Below, piece after piece: positions 23,325 through 32,727 of a stretch of DNA of 40,659 bases; the first letter of the stretch is position 1; the number at the start of each line of letters is the position of its first letter. The DNA is taken from positions 1-40,659 of the forward strand of contig JANQGW010000117.1 in assembly GCA_028282905.1 (NCBI GenBank), in the 5' to 3' direction. Both the position numbers and the translations under genes were made by a program. Under the pieces are notes generated by a model. The model did no database searches. It was given only the letters and a program-made list of their open reading frames with translations, and was not told where the DNA came from. This DNA comes from Sedimentisphaerales bacterium. GTDB lineage: Bacteria > Planctomycetota > Phycisphaerae > Sedimentisphaerales > Anaerohalosphaeraceae.

Positions 23325-23498
23325 ATGCTGCGTTTTTTGAAAAAATATTTGACTCCAACCGAACCGTGGAAAGACGTCCGGCACGATATCCATATCTACC
23401 CCAGCCAGAGAAGCTGTGTCAAACCCAATATGACACAGGTCAAGCCCGAACACATGCCGCCGCTGATGGTCCGAAAAGCCGCCTGGCGTCAGGGATAA
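23325..23498 (+). CDS. Possible small basic protein
   Basis: 57 residues from the ATG at 23325, with AGGAG 11 bases before. It opens MLRFLKKYLTPTEPWKDV and is rich in Lys and Pro. The frame also starts at 23298. No family is known to me; coding is uncertain. Confidence 0.4.
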   Translation: MLRFLKKYLTPTEPWKDVRHDIHIYPSQRSCVKPNMTQVKPEHMPPLMVRKAAWRQG

Positions 23499-23535
23499 AT
23501 ACAATTCAAAAATCAAAATTAAAAATGCAAAATCT

Positions 23536-23580
23536 GAGGAATCCCGTCTGCGCCGGGATGCTGTTTTAACAGATGCCTCG
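23536..23580. repeat. REP-like hairpin, copy with TTTTAACAGAT tail
   Basis: GGAATCCCG...CGCCGGGATG followed by TTTTAACAGAT and CCTCG. The same order of words stands at 28497-28540, so the two are copies of one dispersed element of at least 44 bases. Confidence 0.6.
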
Positions 23581-23631
23581 GAGACGCAGCACCTTGTTGA
23601 CAAGCAGGCCACTGGAGAAATAGTACACTTC

Positions 23632-24345
23632 TTACATTTTCCGGATCACCCAAAGAGTGACAATGCCGCCGGTGAGGGGGACTTTGCGAACGAGGGTCAG
23701 GCCGGCATCGGCAATTTCCGTGGTAAAATTGACTTGTGTGTGCCAGTGATGGATGGATTGGGACAGGTATTTTAACGGCCCGGCAGCGCCGAGTACCAAC
23801 CGCCCTGCCAGCGGCATAATACATGCAAGATAAAACCGGTACAGACTACGTAAGATGACATTGGACGGCAGTGAAAATTCCAGCACGAGAACTCTACCGC
23901 GAGGCTTGAGTAAGCGGGCAGCCTCGGTGAGCATGCCAATGCGGTTGGTCACATTGCGAATGCCGAATGCACAGGTAACAAAATCAACACTTTTATCTTC
24001 AAGGGGAATTTTAGCCGCATCGTCCACCAGCCAGTCAATCGTCTTATTTCGCAGCCACACTTTTTTTGTCAGTCGATCCTGCTTTTGCCGAGCCAACTCT
24101 ATCATCGGCTCGCTGATATCCAGACCGGTCACATGCTTTGAAGAGCTGTGCTTGAGAAAACTGAACACCACATCGCCAGTGCCGCAGCAAAGGTCCAGTA
24201 CCCGCTGCTGAATTTTCGGATTCGCCGCCTTGACCAGACGCCGGCGCCACCAATGGTCGATGCCGAGACTGAACAAATGGTTGCACCGGTCATACCGAAC
24301 GGCAACCTCATCAAAATCAAAATGTGTTTTCGGTGTCTCGCTCAT
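23632..24345 (-). CDS. menG: Demethylmenaquinone methyltransferase
   Basis: 237 residues from the ATG at 24345, chosen because it overlaps the previous stop as ATGA and matches the family start (FDFDEVAVRYDRCNHLFSLG). The SAM site VLDLCCGTGDV and the UbiE/MenG signatures DFVTCAFGIRNV and LKPRGRVLVLEFSLP are present. It methylates demethylmenaquinone in the last step of menaquinone synthesis. With menA two genes upstream, menaquinone rather than ubiquinone is the likely product. The usual YDxxN start motif appears as YDRCNHLFSLG. Confidence 0.92.
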   Translation of the reverse strand: MSETPKTHFDFDEVAVRYDRCNHLFSLGIDHWWRRRLVKAANPKIQQRVLDLCCGTGDVVFSFLKHSSSKHVTGLDISEPMIELARQKQDRLTKKVWLRNKTIDWLVDDAAKIPLEDKSVDFVTCAFGIRNVTNRIGMLTEAARLLKPRGRVLVLEFSLPSNVILRSLYRFYLACIMPLAGRLVLGAAGPLKYLSQSIHHWHTQVNFTTEIADAGLTLVRKVPLTGGIVTLWVIRKM

Positions 24346-24956
24346 CGAATCGGCAATAGAATAAAGATGACCACGTCCCAGACGGCGTGGCTGATGATGC
24401 AGGGCCAGAGTTTTCCGGTGGCAGCAAATAGTAGACCCCAGAACATGCCGCAAATAGCTGAAGCCGCCAAGAGCATGAGATTAAACGACCAGATGTGGAC
24501 GAGTGTGTAAAATGCAGTTGCCGCAATTAAACCTATCAGCCAGCCATATTTCTTTGACAAACGTCTCTGTAAAAATCCTCGCCAGAAGATTTCTTCGCCC
24601 GGGCCAATGATACATACTAATAAGGCAGCAATCAGCCATTTATTTTTCCCTTCTTTGATAGCATAAATAGAGTCTACCTGCGATTCGGCAAAAGGTAGAA
24701 TGTGCGTTGAAAAATAGTGGCCTGCCCAGAAAACCGCATACAGCATAAGTGCGCTTGCCAAACCTACCGGCAAATAGCAAAATTTAAATTCATAGACCGG
24801 TTTTAATTCTTTGCGGTCTGCAAGGAGTGAACCGGATGCCAGAAACAATCCCATCGCCGTCATCACCGGCCAAAATGGAATCTGCTGTGTCCAAGGGCTG
24901 AACAGGCAGAAAAATCCCGCTGCCGCAATCAGCAGCATGACGGCGGGCGCTGTCAC
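24342..24956 (-). CDS. CPBP-family intramembrane metalloprotease
   Basis: 204 residues. The GTG at 24956 overlaps the menA stop as GTGA; an ATG six codons later is possible. There are six or more hydrophobic spans. The metal motifs are GPGEEIFWRGFLQRR (EExxxR), the histidine in FYTLVHIWSFN and ISHAVWDVV. CPBP proteins are Rce1-like proteases of the membrane. Its place inside a menaquinone operon, coupled on both sides, suggests a linked role or simple co-expression; the substrate is unknown. Confidence 0.88.
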   Translation of the reverse strand: MTAPAVMLLIAAAGFFCLFSPWTQQIPFWPVMTAMGLFLASGSLLADRKELKPVYEFKFCYLPVGLASALMLYAVFWAGHYFSTHILPFAESQVDSIYAIKEGKNKWLIAALLVCIIGPGEEIFWRGFLQRRLSKKYGWLIGLIAATAFYTLVHIWSFNLMLLAASAICGMFWGLLFAATGKLWPCIISHAVWDVVIFILLPIR

Positions 24957-25882
24957 AGCCAGGCCCCCAGCAATACTGAGATCGTCAGCAGCAGTCCAAA
25001 CGGCATGTGCAGTTGAGCGGTCTGCACATCCAGCATTACAATCGCTTCCGGCTGGTCGGCGCGGCTTTGCATGGCGGTTTTGATATTTTTTACCGCCGGC
25101 GGAATAGTCAGCAGTGTCAGCAGCGACCAGAGCGGCAAAACACCGAATCCTACCATTACCAGTGTCGCAATATAGGCAGCAATGATGAGCGACGCGTACT
25201 CCCAGCGTGCCCAGCGATGGCCCAGAAGTGTCGCAGCGGTGTTAATTTTTGCCTGCCGGTCATGGTAGATGTCCCGCAGGTTATTACCAGACAAAATCGC
25301 CGCTACCAAAAAACCTACCGGCAGCGAGATCAGCAGAACATCATGCGTATAACCGCCGGTTAATACCAGAAATGAACCGATAACCATCAGCGGTCCCATC
25401 AGACAGAAAACAAACAGATCGCCGAGGCCGAAATATTTGTAGGCCGCGGGTGTGGCAGTATAGAAAAAACCCCCGGCCAGGCCAATGACACCGATGATAA
25501 AAATCGGCAAGCCAATGATGGCAATAAAGACCAGTCCGATAGCGGCGGTCAGGGCAAAACAGCCCATCCCCACCCACAGCACCGTCTTCGGGTCCAGTAA
25601 CTGCTCGACTAGTACACGGCTGGAACCGTAGGTCTCCGGGCGGTCCACACCTTTCTTGTAATCGAAATACTCACTGACCAAATTGGTACCCGCCTGCAGG
25701 AGAATGGATGCGATGATAATCAGCGGCAATAACATCCACTGGGCCGACTGCTGAAAATAGACTGTCAGAGCTGCGCCCAGAAGTACGGGGATAATCGATG
25801 CGGTGTAGGAAAACGGGCGAAATACCTGAACCCAGGCTCCGACGGAATGCGGCGGCGTCTTTAGCGTCACTTCACTGGTCAT
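24953..25882 (-). CDS. menA: 1,4-dihydroxy-2-naphthoate polyprenyltransferase
   Basis: 309 residues with AAGGGG upstream of the ATG. It is a UbiA-fold membrane protein with about eight spans. The first Asp motif is NLVSEYFDYKKGVD and the second NNLRDIYHDRQAKINTAATL, both typical of MenA (N-x3-DY-x2-G-x-D; NN-RD-x2-D). It attaches the prenyl chain to DHNA. Gene order menA, protease, menG supports the call. It starts 30 bases after murD stops. Confidence 0.92.
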   Translation of the reverse strand: MTSEVTLKTPPHSVGAWVQVFRPFSYTASIIPVLLGAALTVYFQQSAQWMLLPLIIIASILLQAGTNLVSEYFDYKKGVDRPETYGSSRVLVEQLLDPKTVLWVGMGCFALTAAIGLVFIAIIGLPIFIIGVIGLAGGFFYTATPAAYKYFGLGDLFVFCLMGPLMVIGSFLVLTGGYTHDVLLISLPVGFLVAAILSGNNLRDIYHDRQAKINTAATLLGHRWARWEYASLIIAAYIATLVMVGFGVLPLWSLLTLLTIPPAVKNIKTAMQSRADQPEAIVMLDVQTAQLHMPFGLLLTISVLLGAWL

Positions 25883-25911
25883 GAGATGTCCCCTTGCTTT
25901 TATTTTAAGAT

Positions 25912-27258
25912 TTACTGCAGCGCATTGACAGCCGCAACAAAGGCCTGTGACCGCTGCACATAATTTTTAAACATATCATAGCTGGCGCACGCCGGACTCA
26001 TCAGGACAACATCACCGGAATCGGCTAACTCGTCGGCCATCAGAACCGCCTGTTCCATCGAATCGGCATGTTTTATCTTCACACCGGCACCTCCGGACTG
26101 TTCAATCGTGTGGGTGATTTTTTCAGCAGTCTGGCCGATCAGGACACAGCCTTTGGCCCGTTCGGCGATGCACTGGCCTAATTCGGCAAAGCTGATTTGC
26201 TTGTCATAGCCTCCGGCAATCAGGATTTTCGGTTCGTCAATTCCATTTAGAGCCGCCATCGTACTGACTGGTGTTGTTGCCTTGGAATCATCATACCAGC
26301 GAACACCGTTTGTCTCTGCGACGAACTGGCACCGCTGATCCAATCCCTTGAATATGCCGACAGCTTCGGCAACTTTTGCCGGGTCAGCATCAAAGCAGGA
26401 CACAATCGCCAGAGCCGCGGCTAAATTGCTGCGGTTGGCCCGGCCGGGCAGCGGAAAACGCTCTGCATATTCAACCGGCACATCATCCGCACTAAACGCC
26501 AGACATCGACGGCTGTGGTCATTGAGATACTTTTGATACCACGCACGTGTAATCGAGTCTTCGGCGTTAAAAATGGATACCGATTGAGAATCGACATCTT
26601 GATATTTGAAAATCCCCTCTTTGACGCGGCAATAGGCCTCAAACGTGCCGTGTCGGTCGAGATGGTTAGCCGTCAGGTTGGTAATCAGGGAAATCTGCGG
26701 GGCCGCCTGAATCTGGGCTAACTGCTCCAATTGAAAATTACTGATCTCCAGCACGACAACGTCGTCTTTATCAATCTGGTCCACAATTTCCAGCAGCGGT
26801 TGATGACCGATATTGCCGCCCAGCCACACACGATTGGACACAGCCGCGGTCAAGAGGTGTGCCGTCAGTGAAGTCGTTGTGCTTTTGCCGTTGGCGCCGG
26901 TAATACCGACAATCGGAGCCGGGCATAATTGGAAAAACAATTCGATCTGCGAAGTAACCAACGCGCCGCCCTGTCGGGCCATGCGGATGTATTCATTGTC
27001 CGGCGGTACGGCAGGATTGACGATCAGAATGTCCGCATTGCGGAAGTCATCTTCGCGGTGCTCTCCTAAACACAAACGAATCTCAACATCATTCAAAGCC
27101 GCGAGCGAATCGCCCAAATCCGCTTCACTCGCTAAATCCGTCACGAGAACATCAGCCCCGGCTTTAGCAGCAAACAACGCCGAGTCAAGGCCGCCACCGA
27201 AGCGGCCCAGCCCCATCACGACCGTTTTTTTGTCTTTAAAGAATGTCTGATCTATCAT
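25912..27258 (-). CDS. murD: UDP-N-acetylmuramoyl-L-alanine--D-glutamate ligase
   Basis: 448 residues from the ATG at 27258, where the domain starts (MIDQTFFKDKKTVVMGLGRF). A longer frame from 27300 would read into a repeat element. The ATP loop is GITGANGKSTTTSL; NLTANHLDRHG, YDDSKATTP and MSPACASYDMF are conserved Mur-ligase blocks. GRANRSNLAAAL replaces the common HN-x2-N, with Ala for His. The enzyme adds D-glutamate in peptidoglycan synthesis. This implies a peptidoglycan wall, which fits recent views of Planctomycetota. No ribosome site is visible before the start, probably because the repeat sits there. Confidence 0.93.
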   Translation of the reverse strand: MIDQTFFKDKKTVVMGLGRFGGGLDSALFAAKAGADVLVTDLASEADLGDSLAALNDVEIRLCLGEHREDDFRNADILIVNPAVPPDNEYIRMARQGGALVTSQIELFFQLCPAPIVGITGANGKSTTTSLTAHLLTAAVSNRVWLGGNIGHQPLLEIVDQIDKDDVVVLEISNFQLEQLAQIQAAPQISLITNLTANHLDRHGTFEAYCRVKEGIFKYQDVDSQSVSIFNAEDSITRAWYQKYLNDHSRRCLAFSADDVPVEYAERFPLPGRANRSNLAAALAIVSCFDADPAKVAEAVGIFKGLDQRCQFVAETNGVRWYDDSKATTPVSTMAALNGIDEPKILIAGGYDKQISFAELGQCIAERAKGCVLIGQTAEKITHTIEQSGGAGVKIKHADSMEQAVLMADELADSGDVVLMSPACASYDMFKNYVQRSQAFVAAVNALQ

Positions 27259-27261
27259 TCT

Positions 27262-27388
27262 AAAATCCGAAACTCGAAACCCGAAATACAAGACAAGCAC
27301 AAATGTTCAAAATCAAAATTTCTTAAACCGCAGAATTTTTGTCATTTGAATTTAGTAATTTGTTTCGAGTTTCGATATTCGGATTTCG
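27262..27388. repeat. MITE-like element with imperfect terminal inverted repeats
   Basis: The left end AAATCCGAAACTCGAAAC and the right end (TTTCGAGTTTCG then TATTCGGATTT) are inverted copies of about 26 bases with a few differences. The middle is AT-rich and non-coding. The element fills nearly the whole gap between the pyrF stop and the murD start. No transposase is present, so any mobility would depend on others. Confidence 0.55.
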
Positions 27389-27396
27389 TTTTTGTT

Positions 27397-28338
27397 TTAT
27401 GTTCGTGCTTTGGCCAACTGCATCTTGGCATCCATTGCGGCCTGTTCGATACATTTTTCCCAATTATCGCCGTGCTGTTCCTTGTACTGAGGATTATCAA
27501 ACGCGTAGATAATCGAACGAGACGCATTAATCAATGCCCCCATACCGTCTTTGTCACAGAACCGCAGGCAATCGGTCGCGGTTGCTCCCTGTGAGCCAAA
27601 GCCGGGCACGAGGAACCAGCACTTCGGGAAACGCTGACGCAGAACCGTGGTTTCGTCGGGACTTGTACCACCGACGACCATACCAACATTACTGTAGCCG
27701 GAAGCGCCGATGCGTTTGTTCTGATTGGCAATTTCACCGACGGCGTCGGCGAGATTTTCAAACATCTTTTTGCCGCTTGCGTCGGCGAAATCCTGAACCG
27801 CTCCGGCGCTGGGATTACTGGCCCGCACCCAGACAAAAATGCCCTTGCCCTGTTCGTTCGCCACATCGGCAAACGGGACGATACCGTCGGCACCGGCGAA
27901 TCCGTTCACGGTAATCGCATCCGGCGTGATAATCCCTTCCATTTCTTCAAATTCGGGATTTTCCAGGTGCGCCTGGGCGTAAGCCTGTGCGGTATGTCCG
28001 ATATCACCGCGTTTGACATCGCCAATCACTTCCAGTCCCAGAGCCTCAGCTTCTGCGACCAGTGCGTAGTACATTTCCAGTCCTTCCCAGAGATAACGCT
28101 CAAAATAGCCAATATTGAGCTTAACGGCGGGCACCAGCGGAGCCACGACCTTCATGGTTCGGGCACAAAAGTCAAAAATAGCATCGACCGAGGCCGCGAT
28201 GTCGCGTTCATCGTTCATGTCCCGATGACTGCGAATCGACTCCGGCAAACGACCGTAAACCGGGTCCAGCCCCACCACTAACGGTGTATTCTTCGTTTTT
28301 ACCGCCTCACATAAACGATCTGCAAAATGACTTGCCAC
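27397..28338 (-). CDS. pyrF: Orotidine 5'-phosphate decarboxylase, type 2
   Basis: 313 residues, longer than the E. coli type and typical for type 2 enzymes. The GTG start at 28338 has AAAGGAA upstream. The catalytic block is DVKRGDIGHTA (D-x-K-x2-D), with PLVVGLDPVYGRLPESI at the start and LVPGFGSQGA in the phosphate site. It makes UMP from OMP. It may share a transcript with murD, men genes and the protease. Confidence 0.95.
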   Translation of the reverse strand: MASHFADRLCEAVKTKNTPLVVGLDPVYGRLPESIRSHRDMNDERDIAASVDAIFDFCARTMKVVAPLVPAVKLNIGYFERYLWEGLEMYYALVAEAEALGLEVIGDVKRGDIGHTAQAYAQAHLENPEFEEMEGIITPDAITVNGFAGADGIVPFADVANEQGKGIFVWVRASNPSAGAVQDFADASGKKMFENLADAVGEIANQNKRIGASGYSNVGMVVGGTSPDETTVLRQRFPKCWFLVPGFGSQGATATDCLRFCDKDGMGALINASRSIIYAFDNPQYKEQHGDNWEKCIEQAAMDAKMQLAKART

Positions 28339-28496
28339 GGATATTCCTTTCGAGAAAACTTATTCATTCGATCACTATATATTTTGCTTCAAAATTGTCG
28401 AACGCCCACTATAATCACATTGCTATGACAGAGCAAGAAACAATTTAGCGAACCGGCTTGAAATATCAAAAATCAAAGTCCAAAATGTAAAAATAT

Positions 28497-28560
28497 GGAA
28501 TCCCGGATACGCCGGGATGGCAATTTTAACAGATTCCTCGACTACGCTCGGAATGACATA
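28497..28560. repeat. REP-like hairpin with GACATAA end
   Basis: GGAATCCCG...CGCCGGGATGG, then TTTTAACAGAT, CCTCG and GGAATGACATAA. It is the fuller copy of the element at 23536 and shares its end with 548-560. It lies in the 322-base gap between pyrF and the next gene. Apart from this I see no gene or clear promoter there. Confidence 0.6.
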
Positions 28561-28660
28561 ATGCAAATCAAAGTAACAAGCAGGGATTAGGAATATCGAT
28601 AAAGTTATTTAATAAAAAAGGTTAGATGAAATTGACCCGGCCATCCGGTCAGTTTGAGTT

Positions 28661-29341
28661 ATGAGTAAAACAACTGAAAAACCACATAAACCCCGGCGTA
28701 AATGTCGCTTCCGTCTGTTTCTGTTCGGTATTGCCCTGCCAGCGATAATGGTCGTATTGTTGTGCAACTATACCCCGAAAGCATACTTGCCGACGGAACC
28801 GGAAAACCCTGACGAGGTCAGCCGCTATCTGACGCACGAATTGGGGCCTGATTTTTTCAATAATATCCAGTTTGACAGGGCTTTTGACCTTCGGGTCACG
28901 CAAGACGGGTTGAATGATATTATCGCTTCCCAGCTGTGGTTTGAGGAATTTGAGGAAATCGCCTTCAATGATCCCATGATCGTTTTCGGCAATAACAGCA
29001 TTTTTCTGATGGGGACGCTGGAATACGCCGGGGCTTCCACAGTATTGACCATAGCAGCAGCCCCAGCCATGGACGTCGATGGCAATATCTGCATCAATAT
29101 CCAGTCCATCCAGCTCGGTGCGCTGCCGGTAACGAGTCTGGTCGGCTATCTGGCCCAAAAAATCTTCGACCAGAGCCATGAGTGCTTTGAGGGAGAAGAA
29201 GATATCGAAGTCATGACCCAGGCCATTATCCGCAATGAGCCGTTTGAGCCAATCTTCGAATTATCGGGGCATAAAGCACGGGTCACAAAGTTTACACTAA
29301 CGCCGGGCGAACTGTTATTGACATTTCAGCCGATTCCCTAA
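28661..29341 (+). CDS. Single-span membrane protein, weakly YpmS/DUF2140-like
   Basis: 226 residues. After a basic N-terminus there is one span near residues 19-36 (LFLFGIALPAIMVVLLC); the rest lies outside. Blocks such as FDLRVTQDGLNDIIASQLW and GNICINIQSIQLGALPVTSL recall the DUF2140 (YpmS) pattern, where a helix-grip-like domain precedes a statement of LPLP type. The similarity is weak and the function is unknown. The ribosome site is poor. Confidence 0.55.
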   Translation: MSKTTEKPHKPRRKCRFRLFLFGIALPAIMVVLLCNYTPKAYLPTEPENPDEVSRYLTHELGPDFFNNIQFDRAFDLRVTQDGLNDIIASQLWFEEFEEIAFNDPMIVFGNNSIFLMGTLEYAGASTVLTIAAAPAMDVDGNICINIQSIQLGALPVTSLVGYLAQKIFDQSHECFEGEEDIEVMTQAIIRNEPFEPIFELSGHKARVTKFTLTPGELLLTFQPIP

Positions 29342-29550
29342 GAACTTTCCATGCAATCATCACCGGATTATCGGACACTTAGAATCTGCCACCTCTCCCT
29401 TCTTTTCTGAATAATGTTTTTTTCTGGACATTGGCCGTGTTTTTATCAGACGACTATTTTGTTCCAGAAAGTTGATTATCCTATTTGCCGATGACGGGAC
29501 AGTACGGAAATATTTCCGCAACTTAGAATGATGTGAAAGGGATAATGACG

Positions 29551-31425
29551 ATGTCTTTGCGTGAACGCGTATTGGTCATTCTGTTTGTCATATTCAGCGT
29601 CTATATGGCACTGGAGTATTCGGTCCACCGATGGATGATGTACCCGGAATACGTCCAACAGGAACAACGGCAGGCACAAACTCTGGTCGAACAGTCGGTC
29701 GATGCAATTGAGGCAGACTTTTCGAACTTCCAAAAGCAGGTTTCCGCCGCCGCTCGATCCGGAAATCTGCATAAAACTCTGAAAAATTCGGCACATTCAC
29801 CTGCTCTCAAAGAGGAGGCCGGTACGGATTTTGTCCTGTTGTATGACCATCAATGGACGCCCGCCTGGAACGACCTGACCGATGCACAAGCAGCGAAGGC
29901 GTTATCCAAAGCACTGCTTGGAAAAGAGTCGGCTTTTATTCGCCCCAAGCAGATGGGATTTTCCAAAAAAAGCATCTATCCGGTCAACGGCCGCTATGCG
30001 TGGGTTATCGCTGAGCCGGTTCTAAAATCCAACCAAAGCCACACGGTTGAGGGCATGGTGATTGCCGGTCGTTATTTAACAGATGCATATTTTCAGGACT
30101 TCAAGAAACGTCAGGGACTGAGTTTCAACTGGCAGATTGTCTCGCCGAATAATAAATTAAGCAGTCAAACCGCAGAAATTGCTGAGCAAATTAACAGTGA
30201 CAGCCCTTATGCGTTTACAACGCTCGGCGACAATATGCTGCAATGCGCCACACTTATACGGGATCAGAAAAACCGGCCCGCCCTGCTGGTCAAGACGTTT
30301 CAAAACCGTGATATCAGTACACAGGGTTTGCATACGATCTATAAGCTGATGCTTATCAAGCTGGGAACCGGCTTTGCGGCTGTTCTGTTTCTAACGTGCC
30401 TGCTGCAAGGGGTTATTATTAAGCCCATTACTAAACTTATTAAACATATCGGAAAAGTCGAACACCCCACCGGCATCAAGGGAAAAATCAAGTTGGGGCG
30501 TAAGGATGAAATCGGTACGTTAGCCCGAGAATTTGACCATATGTGCAGTCGCGTCCAGGACGCCCAGGTTAAACTTGTTGAAAAATCCTATTATTCCGGT
30601 ATTACGGAAATGTCATCAGGTATTCTGCACAATGTCCGCAACGCACTGAGTCCGATTACCACACGGATTGAGCGTATCAAGGATCAGTTCCGTGACCTTC
30701 CGCTGGAACATCTTGAACAGGCGCAAACGGAGCTTCAAAACGGTTCGCTCAGCCCGGAACGACGAAATGATCTGATTCGCTTTGTAGAGCTGACATTCCA
30801 GAATGTAGTCAACAATCTCAAGGATTCTGTGGATGGACTGGAAGAACTGTCACTGCAGGTGGTTCAAATCGAAGACATGCTCAATGCCCAAAAAACCTTC
30901 GCAAGTAAAGATAAAGAAGCTCCCATTGAGTTTATCGAGCCGATCCAGTTAGTCAACAAGGCTCTGGATATGGTACCGGAGAAGGCGAGAAAACTCTGTA
31001 AGATCGAGACCGGACGCATTAAAAAACTGCCGGCCATTCCGGTTCACACGACGACGTTTACACAGGTTCTGCAAAATCTTCTGGTTAATGCCGGCGAATC
31101 ACTGGGTCGCAAGAAAACGCTGTATCCGAAAATTACAATTTCGTGTAAGATCGAAAAAGGCCAGCCGGTCGATCAACTGCATTGGAAAATTCAGGACAAT
31201 GGTGCGGGGATTGAGCCGGAGAAAATCAAGGCGATTTTTGAACGTGGCGCTTCCTCGAAAAAAACCGGCTTGACCGGAATCGGACTGCATTGGTGTGCGA
31301 ACACGATTACGGCCATGCGCGGTAAAATCTGGGCCGAAAGTGATGGGAAAAATCGCGGCGCCTGTTTCCATATTGTCATCCCGATGGCCGCCGAAGAAGC
31401 CTTAGCGACAGCGGTGGGAGGATAA
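29551..31425 (+). CDS. Transmembrane sensor histidine kinase with an HN-type H-box
   Basis: 624 residues from the ATG at 29551 (GGG nine bases upstream); starts at 29533 and 29545 are also in frame. Spans near residues 6-22 and 277-297 enclose a periplasmic sensor domain. HAMP follows (IIKPITKLIKHIGKVEHP to EIGTLAREFDHM). The H-box reads GILHNVRNALSPI with His360, and the usual HE is HN. The ATPase has NLLVNAGESL, IQDNGAGI and TGIGLHWCANTI. It autophosphorylates and passes phosphate to a receiver. The next gene, six bases on, carries a receiver domain. Confidence 0.9.
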   Translation: MSLRERVLVILFVIFSVYMALEYSVHRWMMYPEYVQQEQRQAQTLVEQSVDAIEADFSNFQKQVSAAARSGNLHKTLKNSAHSPALKEEAGTDFVLLYDHQWTPAWNDLTDAQAAKALSKALLGKESAFIRPKQMGFSKKSIYPVNGRYAWVIAEPVLKSNQSHTVEGMVIAGRYLTDAYFQDFKKRQGLSFNWQIVSPNNKLSSQTAEIAEQINSDSPYAFTTLGDNMLQCATLIRDQKNRPALLVKTFQNRDISTQGLHTIYKLMLIKLGTGFAAVLFLTCLLQGVIIKPITKLIKHIGKVEHPTGIKGKIKLGRKDEIGTLAREFDHMCSRVQDAQVKLVEKSYYSGITEMSSGILHNVRNALSPITTRIERIKDQFRDLPLEHLEQAQTELQNGSLSPERRNDLIRFVELTFQNVVNNLKDSVDGLEELSLQVVQIEDMLNAQKTFASKDKEAPIEFIEPIQLVNKALDMVPEKARKLCKIETGRIKKLPAIPVHTTTFTQVLQNLLVNAGESLGRKKTLYPKITISCKIEKGQPVDQLHWKIQDNGAGIEPEKIKAIFERGASSKKTGLTGIGLHWCANTITAMRGKIWAESDGKNRGACFHIVIPMAAEEALATAVGG

Positions 31426-31431
31426 AATACA

Positions 31432-32727
31432 ATGGAACCCAAAACCGAGCTAAACCGACGCATCCTGCTGGTGGATGACGAGCCGAATATTCTCGACGAG
31501 CTTAAACAGGTGCTCTCGCCGAGCGAGGTGACCAGCAAGGAAATCAGCGAGTTGGAAAGCCGGCTTTTCGGCACGTCGTCTCAGAGCAGCAGGAAAAAAT
31601 CGTATGATGTCCATTGCTGCAATCAAGGCGACAAGGCTGTTGAAATGGTTCAGCAGGCGGTTTTGCATGAAACGCCGTTTGCGGTGGTCTTTCTGGATAT
31701 TCGGATGCCACCGGGGCCGGACGGCGTCTGGACCGCCGAGCAAATCCGAAAGATTGACCCGAATATCCAAATTGTCATGATGACGGGATATTCAGATTTT
31801 GATATCAGCGAAATTGCTCATCGCGTTCCGCCGGAAGATAAGCTGCTGTATCTTCAAAAACCGATTCATTCGCAGGAAATTCAGCAGTTTGCCCTGGCTC
31901 TGACGGCGAAATGGGAATCCGATTACCTGCTGCATCTGCAGAATCAGCATTTGATGGAGGTCAATCGATCACTGGTCGAACACGATCGGCTCAAAAGCGA
32001 ATTTGTGATGACTGTCTCGCACGAACTGCGAACGCCGCTGACGATTTTCCGTAATATCCTGTCCAATGCCGCCGCGGGGGTGATGGGCAAGATTTCACCC
32101 AAACTCCAACGGAATCTCGAAATAGCCGAGGAGTCCATTGAGCGATTAGCGTGCATTATTAACGATTTTCTGGATATCTCCAAGCTGGAAGTCGATAAGA
32201 TGAAGATTCATCCCGAACCGCTGTGCGTTCACAAGCTGATTGGTGAAACGGTCGAGATGATTCGCTTTGTCACCGATAAAAAGGGTATCCGGCTTGATGT
32301 GGAAATGCCGGACGATACGCTGTATATCCATGCCGATCATGAGAAGATTGTTCGGGTTCTCAATAACATCATTGAGAATGCCGTGAAATTCGTCCCGGAC
32401 ATTGGCGGCCATATCACTATCAACGCCGACACGGCCGAAGACGGAGACATCTCCATCCACATCGAAGATAACGGGCCGGGGATTCACGGTGACGACAAGG
32501 AAAAAGTTTTTGACCGGTTTGTACAAGTCGAAAAACATGTCGGCCCCGGCAAGCATGGCACGGGATTGGGACTTGCGATCTGTCGAGAACTGGTTCAACT
32601 GCACAACGGGCGCATCTGGGTTGAAGACAATCCTGACGGCGGCGCCGTTTTCCATATCCGACTGCCCCGCCATCTGCCCCAGGAAGAAGGCCTGTCGGCA
32701 AACCAATCAGTTTTGGCCCAAGCTTAA
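31432..32727 (+). CDS. Receiver-histidine kinase hybrid
   Basis: 431 residues. An N-terminal receiver has RRILLVDDEPNILDEL and phospho-acceptor Asp89 in VVFLDIRMPP, with LYLQKPI for the conserved Lys. About 30 extra residues lie between the first helix and second strand (SKEISELESRLFGTSSQ). A HisKA domain follows with His197 in TVSHELRTPLT, then the ATPase with NNIIENAVKFV, IEDNGPGI and HGTGLGLAICREL. There is no membrane span. Close spacing to the sensor kinase suggests a phosphorelay. The final output is not in the protein, so another regulator is needed. Its end overlaps the convergent XRE-cupin gene by 4 bases. Confidence 0.9.
   Translation: MEPKTELNRRILLVDDEPNILDELKQVLSPSEVTSKEISELESRLFGTSSQSSRKKSYDVHCCNQGDKAVEMVQQAVLHETPFAVVFLDIRMPPGPDGVWTAEQIRKIDPNIQIVMMTGYSDFDISEIAHRVPPEDKLLYLQKPIHSQEIQQFALALTAKWESDYLLHLQNQHLMEVNRSLVEHDRLKSEFVMTVSHELRTPLTIFRNILSNAAAGVMGKISPKLQRNLEIAEESIERLACIINDFLDISKLEVDKMKIHPEPLCVHKLIGETVEMIRFVTDKKGIRLDVEMPDDTLYIHADHEKIVRVLNNIIENAVKFVPDIGGHITINADTAEDGDISIHIEDNGPGIHGDDKEKVFDRFVQVEKHVGPGKHGTGLGLAICRELVQLHNGRIWVEDNPDGGAVFHIRLPRHLPQEEGLSANQSVLAQA

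Noticed and set aside
27258..27300. Upstream start for murD at 27300
   Set aside because: The extra 14 residues are encoded by the palindromic element and do not belong to the Mur-ligase domain.
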